Below, one piece after another: positions 59,724-64,000 of a stretch of DNA of 64,000 nucleotides. The notes beneath the pieces were generated by a model. It had not been told where the DNA came from. It searched no databases and worked only from the letters and a program-made list of their open reading frames with translations. Origin of the DNA: Linyphia triangularis (Eukaryota; Arthropoda; Arachnida; Araneae; Linyphiidae); the NCBI GenBank assembly GCA_963978545.1, contig OZ021722.1:14884801-14948800 (forward strand), read 5' to 3'. Numbering within the stretch: the first letter of the stretch is position 1; the number at the start of each line of letters is the position of its first letter. The translations under genes were made by a program, and so were the position numbers.

Positions 59724-60876
59724 GAGCAATTTTCTCGAAAATACAATTCCCCATTGAAATCACATGGCGGACTGTTCAATGAATTATTGTTCAAAAAGTA
59801 AAATTTTTAAAATTTTTTCCGGTGTGTGATATTGAAGCTTATATATAGGAGAATCTCCAATTCCAATTTGATAACACTCACTAAATAAGAAGTGGGTCTA
59901 TAGTTGGTTCAAAATGTGCAAATTTCTCAAAAATAAAATTTCCCCATTGTAAACACATGGCGGACTGTTCAATGAATTATTGTTCAAAAAGTAAAATTTT
60001 CAATTTTTTTTTCCGGTTTGTGATATTGAAGCTTATATATAGGAGAATCTCCAATTCCAATTTGATAACACTCACTAAATAAGAAGTGGGTCTATAGTTG
60101 GTTCAAAATGTGCAAATTTCTCAAAAATAAAATTTCCCCATTGAAAACACATGGCGGACTGTTCAATGAATTATTGTTCAAAAAGTAAAAATTTCAAATT
60201 TTTTTTCCGGTGTGTGATATTGAAGCTTATATATAGGAGAATCTCCAATTCCAATTTGATAACACTCACTAAATAAGAAGTGGGTCTATAGTTGGTTCAA
60301 AATGTGCAAATTTCTCAAAAATAAAATTTCCCCATTGAAAACACATGGCGGACTGTTCAATGAATTATTGTTAAAAAAGTAAAATTTTCAAAATTTTTTC
60401 CGGTTTGTGATATTGAAGCTCATATATAGGAGAATCTCGAATTTAAATTTTATAACACTCACTAAATAAGAAGTGGGTCTAAATTTGTTCCAAAAAGTGC
60501 AATTTTCTCAAAAATAAGATTTCGCCATTGAAAACACATGACGGACTATTCAATGAATAATTTTTCAAAAAGTAAAATTTTCAAATTTTTTTCCGGTGTG
60601 TGATATTGAAGCTTATATATAGGAGAATCTCCAATTCCAATTTTATAACACTCACTAAATAAGAAGTGGGTCTATAGTTGGTTCAAAATGTGCAATTTTC
60701 TCAAAAATAAAATTTTCCCATTGAAAACACATGGCGGACTGTTCAATGAATTATTGTTCAAAAAGTAAAATTTTCAAAATTGTTTCCGGTTTGTGATATT
60801 GAAGCTCATATATAGGAGAATCTTCTATTCGAATTTTATAACACTCACTAAATAAGAAGTGGGTCTAAAGTTGGTC

Positions 60877-61581
60877 CTAAAAATTGAACTTTCAAAATTT
60901 TCGTTTAAAATTTTTTCCATGTTAACAGTATGGAAAATTTCACACTTCTAAATTTTCAAAATTTTACAATCATTTTGCAACTAGGGTAACAGAAATTGTC
61001 ATCCGAATCGATTTCCACATTCAAGTGGTTATTAAAATGAAATTTTACCTCTCAAAATTCGGTTATTGCCAAAAAAATCTTTATATCCCTTTGAATATAC
61101 ATTAAACTTGCCAATCCTTAGGCAATTTTTCAATTCTCAATTTTCGAATTTTAACCTTAATTTGTAGCCTAGGATAATAAAAGTCATCTTCCGATTTCTT
61201 TCTGATCATCAATTTGCTCATGAAATATTATTTTAGTACACAAAATCGAAGCAATGCTACGTAAAATAAAGCCTCAAAACAGTTTCTGAGCGCTTTCGTT
61301 TCAAAATTTCAACTTCTCATAGAGCTATTCAAAAATTGTTTGTTTTTTTTTGCCAAAATTTTGAAATTTGTTTGATTTTTAATGTGTTTTTGAATAAAAA
61401 AACACAATTTGGAACCATTTGTTAAAAATGAAATTTTCCATTCAAATACACACAAAACTGAAATATTTCAAGATTTTTGAAAAATTGAATTTTTTATTTT
61501 TATAATACTTTTAAATTAAAATTTGGTACAAGAATAACTATAAAACATATATCCACTGCAATTCGCTATTTGAAAGCATTT
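60877..61581. repeat. ~710-bp module, copy 4
   Basis: Same borders; 1865 bp after copy 3. It shares the AATAAAAAAACAC variant with copy 2, whereas copies 1 and 3 share AATTAAAAAACAC, so copies alternate in type. Confidence 0.85.
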
Positions 61582-62324
61582 GAGCAATTTTCTCGAAAAT
61601 ACAATTCCCCATTGAAATCACATGGCGGACTATTCAATGAATAATTGTTCAAAAAGGAAAATTTTCAAAATTTTTTCCCGTTTGTGATATTAAAGCTTAT
61701 ATATAGGAGAATCTCCAATTCCAATTTTATAACACTCACTAAGTAAAAAGTGGATCTAAAGTTGTTCCAAAAAGTGCAATTTTCTAAAAAATAAAATTCC
61801 CCCATTGAAAACACATGGTGGACTATTCAATGAATAATTGTTCAAAAATTAAAATTTTCAAATTTTTTTCCAGTGTGTGGTATTGAAGCTTATATATAGG
61901 AGAATCTCCAATTCCAATTTTATAACATTCACTAAATAAGAAGTGGGTCTATAGTTGGTTCAAAATGTGCAAATTTCCCAAAAATAAAATTTCCTGTTCA
62001 ATGAATTATTGTTCAAAAAGTAAAATTTTCAAAATTTTTTCCGGTTTGTGATATTGAAGCTCATATATAGGAGAATCTCGAATTTGAATTTTATAACACT
62101 CACTAAATAAGAAGTGGGTCTAAAGTTGTTCCAAAAAGTGCAATTTTCTCAAAAATAAGATTTCGCCATTGAAAACACATGACGGACTGTTCAATGAATT
62201 ATTTTTCAAAAAGTAAAATTTTCAAAATTCTTTCCGGTTTGTGATATTGAAGCTCATATATAGAAGAATCTCCTATTCGAATTTTATAAGACTCACTAAA
62301 TAAGAAGTGGGTCTAAAGTTGGTC

Positions 62325-63029
62325 CTAAAAATTGAACTTTCAAAATTTTCGTTTAAAATTTTTCCCATGTTAACAGTATGGAAAATTTCACACTTCTAAA
62401 TTTTCAAAATTTTACAATCATTTTGCAACTAGGGTAACAAAAATTGTCATCCGAATCGATTTCCACATTCAAGTGGTAATTAAAATGAAATTTTACTTCT
62501 CAAAATTCGGTTATTGCCAAAAAAATCTTTATATCCCTTTGAATATACATTAAACTTGCCAATCCTTATGCAATTTTCCAATTCTCAATTTTCGAATTTT
62601 AACCTTAATTTGTAGCCTAGGATAATACAAGTCATCTTCCGATTTCTTTCTGATCATCAATTTGCTCATGAAATATTATTTTAGTACACAAAATCGGAGC
62701 AATGCTACGTAAAATAAAACCTCAAAACAGTTTCTGAGCGCTTTCGTTTCAAAATTTCAACTTCTCATAGAGCTATTCAAAAATAGTTTTTTTTTGCCAA
62801 AATTTTGAAATTTGTTTGATTTTTAATGTGTTTTTGAATAAAAAAACACAATTTGGAACCATTTGTTAAAAATGAAATTTTCCATTCAAATACACTCAAA
62901 ACTGAAATATTTCAAGATTTTCGAAAAATTGAATTTTTTATTTTTAGAATACTTTTTTTTAATTAAAATTTGGTACAAGAATAATTATAAATAATATATC
63001 CAACTGCAATTCGCAATTTGAAAGCATTT
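62325..63029. repeat. ~710-bp module, copy 5
   Basis: Same borders; 1448 bp after copy 4, with about four satellite units between, one of them shortened near 61990. Confidence 0.85.
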
Positions 63030-64000
63030 GAGCAATTTTCTTGAAAATACAATTCCCCATTGAAATTATAGGCGGACTATTCAATGAATAATTGTTCAAA
63101 AAGTAAAATTTTCAAAATTTTTTCCCGTTTGTGATATTGAAGCTTATATATAGGAGAGTCTCCATTTTCAATTTTATAACACTCACTAAATAAAAAGTGG
63201 GTCTAAAGTTGTTCCAAAAAGTGCAATTTTCTAATAAATAAAATTCCCCCATTGAAAACACATGGTGGACTATTCAATGAATAATTGTTCAAAAATTAAA
63301 ATTTTCAAAATTTTTTCCCGTGTATGATATTGAAGCTTATATATAGGAGAATATCCAATTTCAATTTTATAACACTTACTAAATAAAAAGTGGGTCTATA
63401 GTTGTTCCAAAATGTGCAAATTTCTCAAAAATAAGATTTCTCCATTGAAAACACATGACAGACTATTCAATGAATAATTGTTCAAAAATTAAAATTTTCA
63501 AAATTTTTTCCCGTGTGTGATATTGAAGCTTATATATAGGAGAATCTCCAATTCCAATTTTATAACACTCACTAAATAAGAACAGTGTCTATAGTTGGTT
63601 CAAAATGTGCAATTTTCTAAAAAATAAAATTCCCCCATTGAAAACACATGGTGGACTATTCAATGAATAATTGTTCAAAAATTAAAATTTTCAAAATTTT
63701 TTCCCGTGTGTGATATTGAAGCTTATATATAGGAGAATCTCTAATTCCAATTTTTTAACACTCACTAAATAAAAAGTGGGTCTAAAGTTGTTCCAAAAAG
63801 TGCAATTTTCTAAAAAATAAAATTTCCCCATTGAAAACACATGGCGGACTGTTCAATGAATTATTGTTCAAATAGTAAAATTTTCAAAATTTTTTCCATT
63901 GTGTGATAATGAAGCTTATATATAGGAGAATCTCCATTTTCAATTTTATAACACTCACTAAATAAAAAGTGGGTCTAAAGTTGTTCCAAAAAGTGCAATT

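Larger units (their letters stand above)
50487..64000. repeat. Satellite array, right part, with higher-order structure
   Basis: The ~190-bp unit continues to the right edge of the window. Up to 54904 it is a plain array with two alternating variant types (TTCCCTCATTG / CCCCATTG; AAGCTTATA / AAGCTCATA). From 54905 on, five copies of a ~710-bp module interrupt it. Reading frames of 60-82 codons in it are repeats of one another and not genes. Confidence 0.92.

Noticed and set aside
54905..63029. CRISPR-like regular spacing of repeats
   Set aside because: Eukaryotic satellite: repeat units of ~190 bp and modules of ~710 bp without unique spacers of constant length.

Overview
This is a repeat-rich, AT-rich eukaryotic nuclear window. 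The genes have introns with GT-AG sites, and the dispersed DNA includes tRNA-derived SINEs, a LINE with endonuclease and reverse transcriptase, Ty3/Gypsy LTRs, several TIR/MITE elements and a long satellite array. The CYP2-clan P450, the C2H2 fingers with HTGEKPHS linkers and the element set suggest an arthropod, most likely a spider. That placement is an inference from style and was not tested by a search. Layout: (1) 1-6.3 kb holds the 3' five exons of a cytochrome P450, + strand, with its N-terminal exons off the left edge; one intron carries a 3' fragment of a LINE. (2) 6.3-9.5 kb is non-coding, with a 72-bp minisatellite and a 290-bp TA repeat lying in the loop of a 110-bp inverted repeat. 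(3) 9.55-15.6 kb and 23.95-29.85 kb are direct copies of one ~6-kb unit. Each carries a putative 5' exon, a ~3-kb intron and one large C2H2 zinc-finger exon (414 and 477 codons). A SINE in the first copy is missing from the second, which preserves the empty site. (4) The 8.4 kb between the copies holds a second SINE type, a foldback element, a complete solo LTR with 4-bp target duplications, and a Gypsy integrase remnant with a polypurine tract and 3' LTR. (5) 30-42.9 kb has no convincing host gene. It holds degenerate tandem repeats, a TTAA-flanked piggyBac-like MITE, and a dead LINE broken by a 1.4-kb TIR element that itself holds a TTAA-type MITE. (6) 42.9 kb to the window end is a ~190-bp satellite array with a recurring ~710-bp module.

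The most unusual object is a 6.47-kb near-perfect palindrome at 44017-50486, inserted in the satellite. Each arm carries the same six-exon gene model in mirror image. Every intron is phase 0, three consecutive exons are 102 nt in the left arm (one is 114 nt in the right), and both copies are open end to end (about 223 and 227 aa, function not recognised). The outer ends carry promoter-like modules with CRE, E-box, three inverted CCAAT boxes and a TATA box. The two genes run inward and converge on a ~75-bp asymmetric centre with a separate poly(A) signal for each strand. The ends (5'-AG, roughly 6-bp target duplication) recall Maverick/Polinton elements, but no hallmark Polinton gene is present. 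This is the best candidate for something undescribed.
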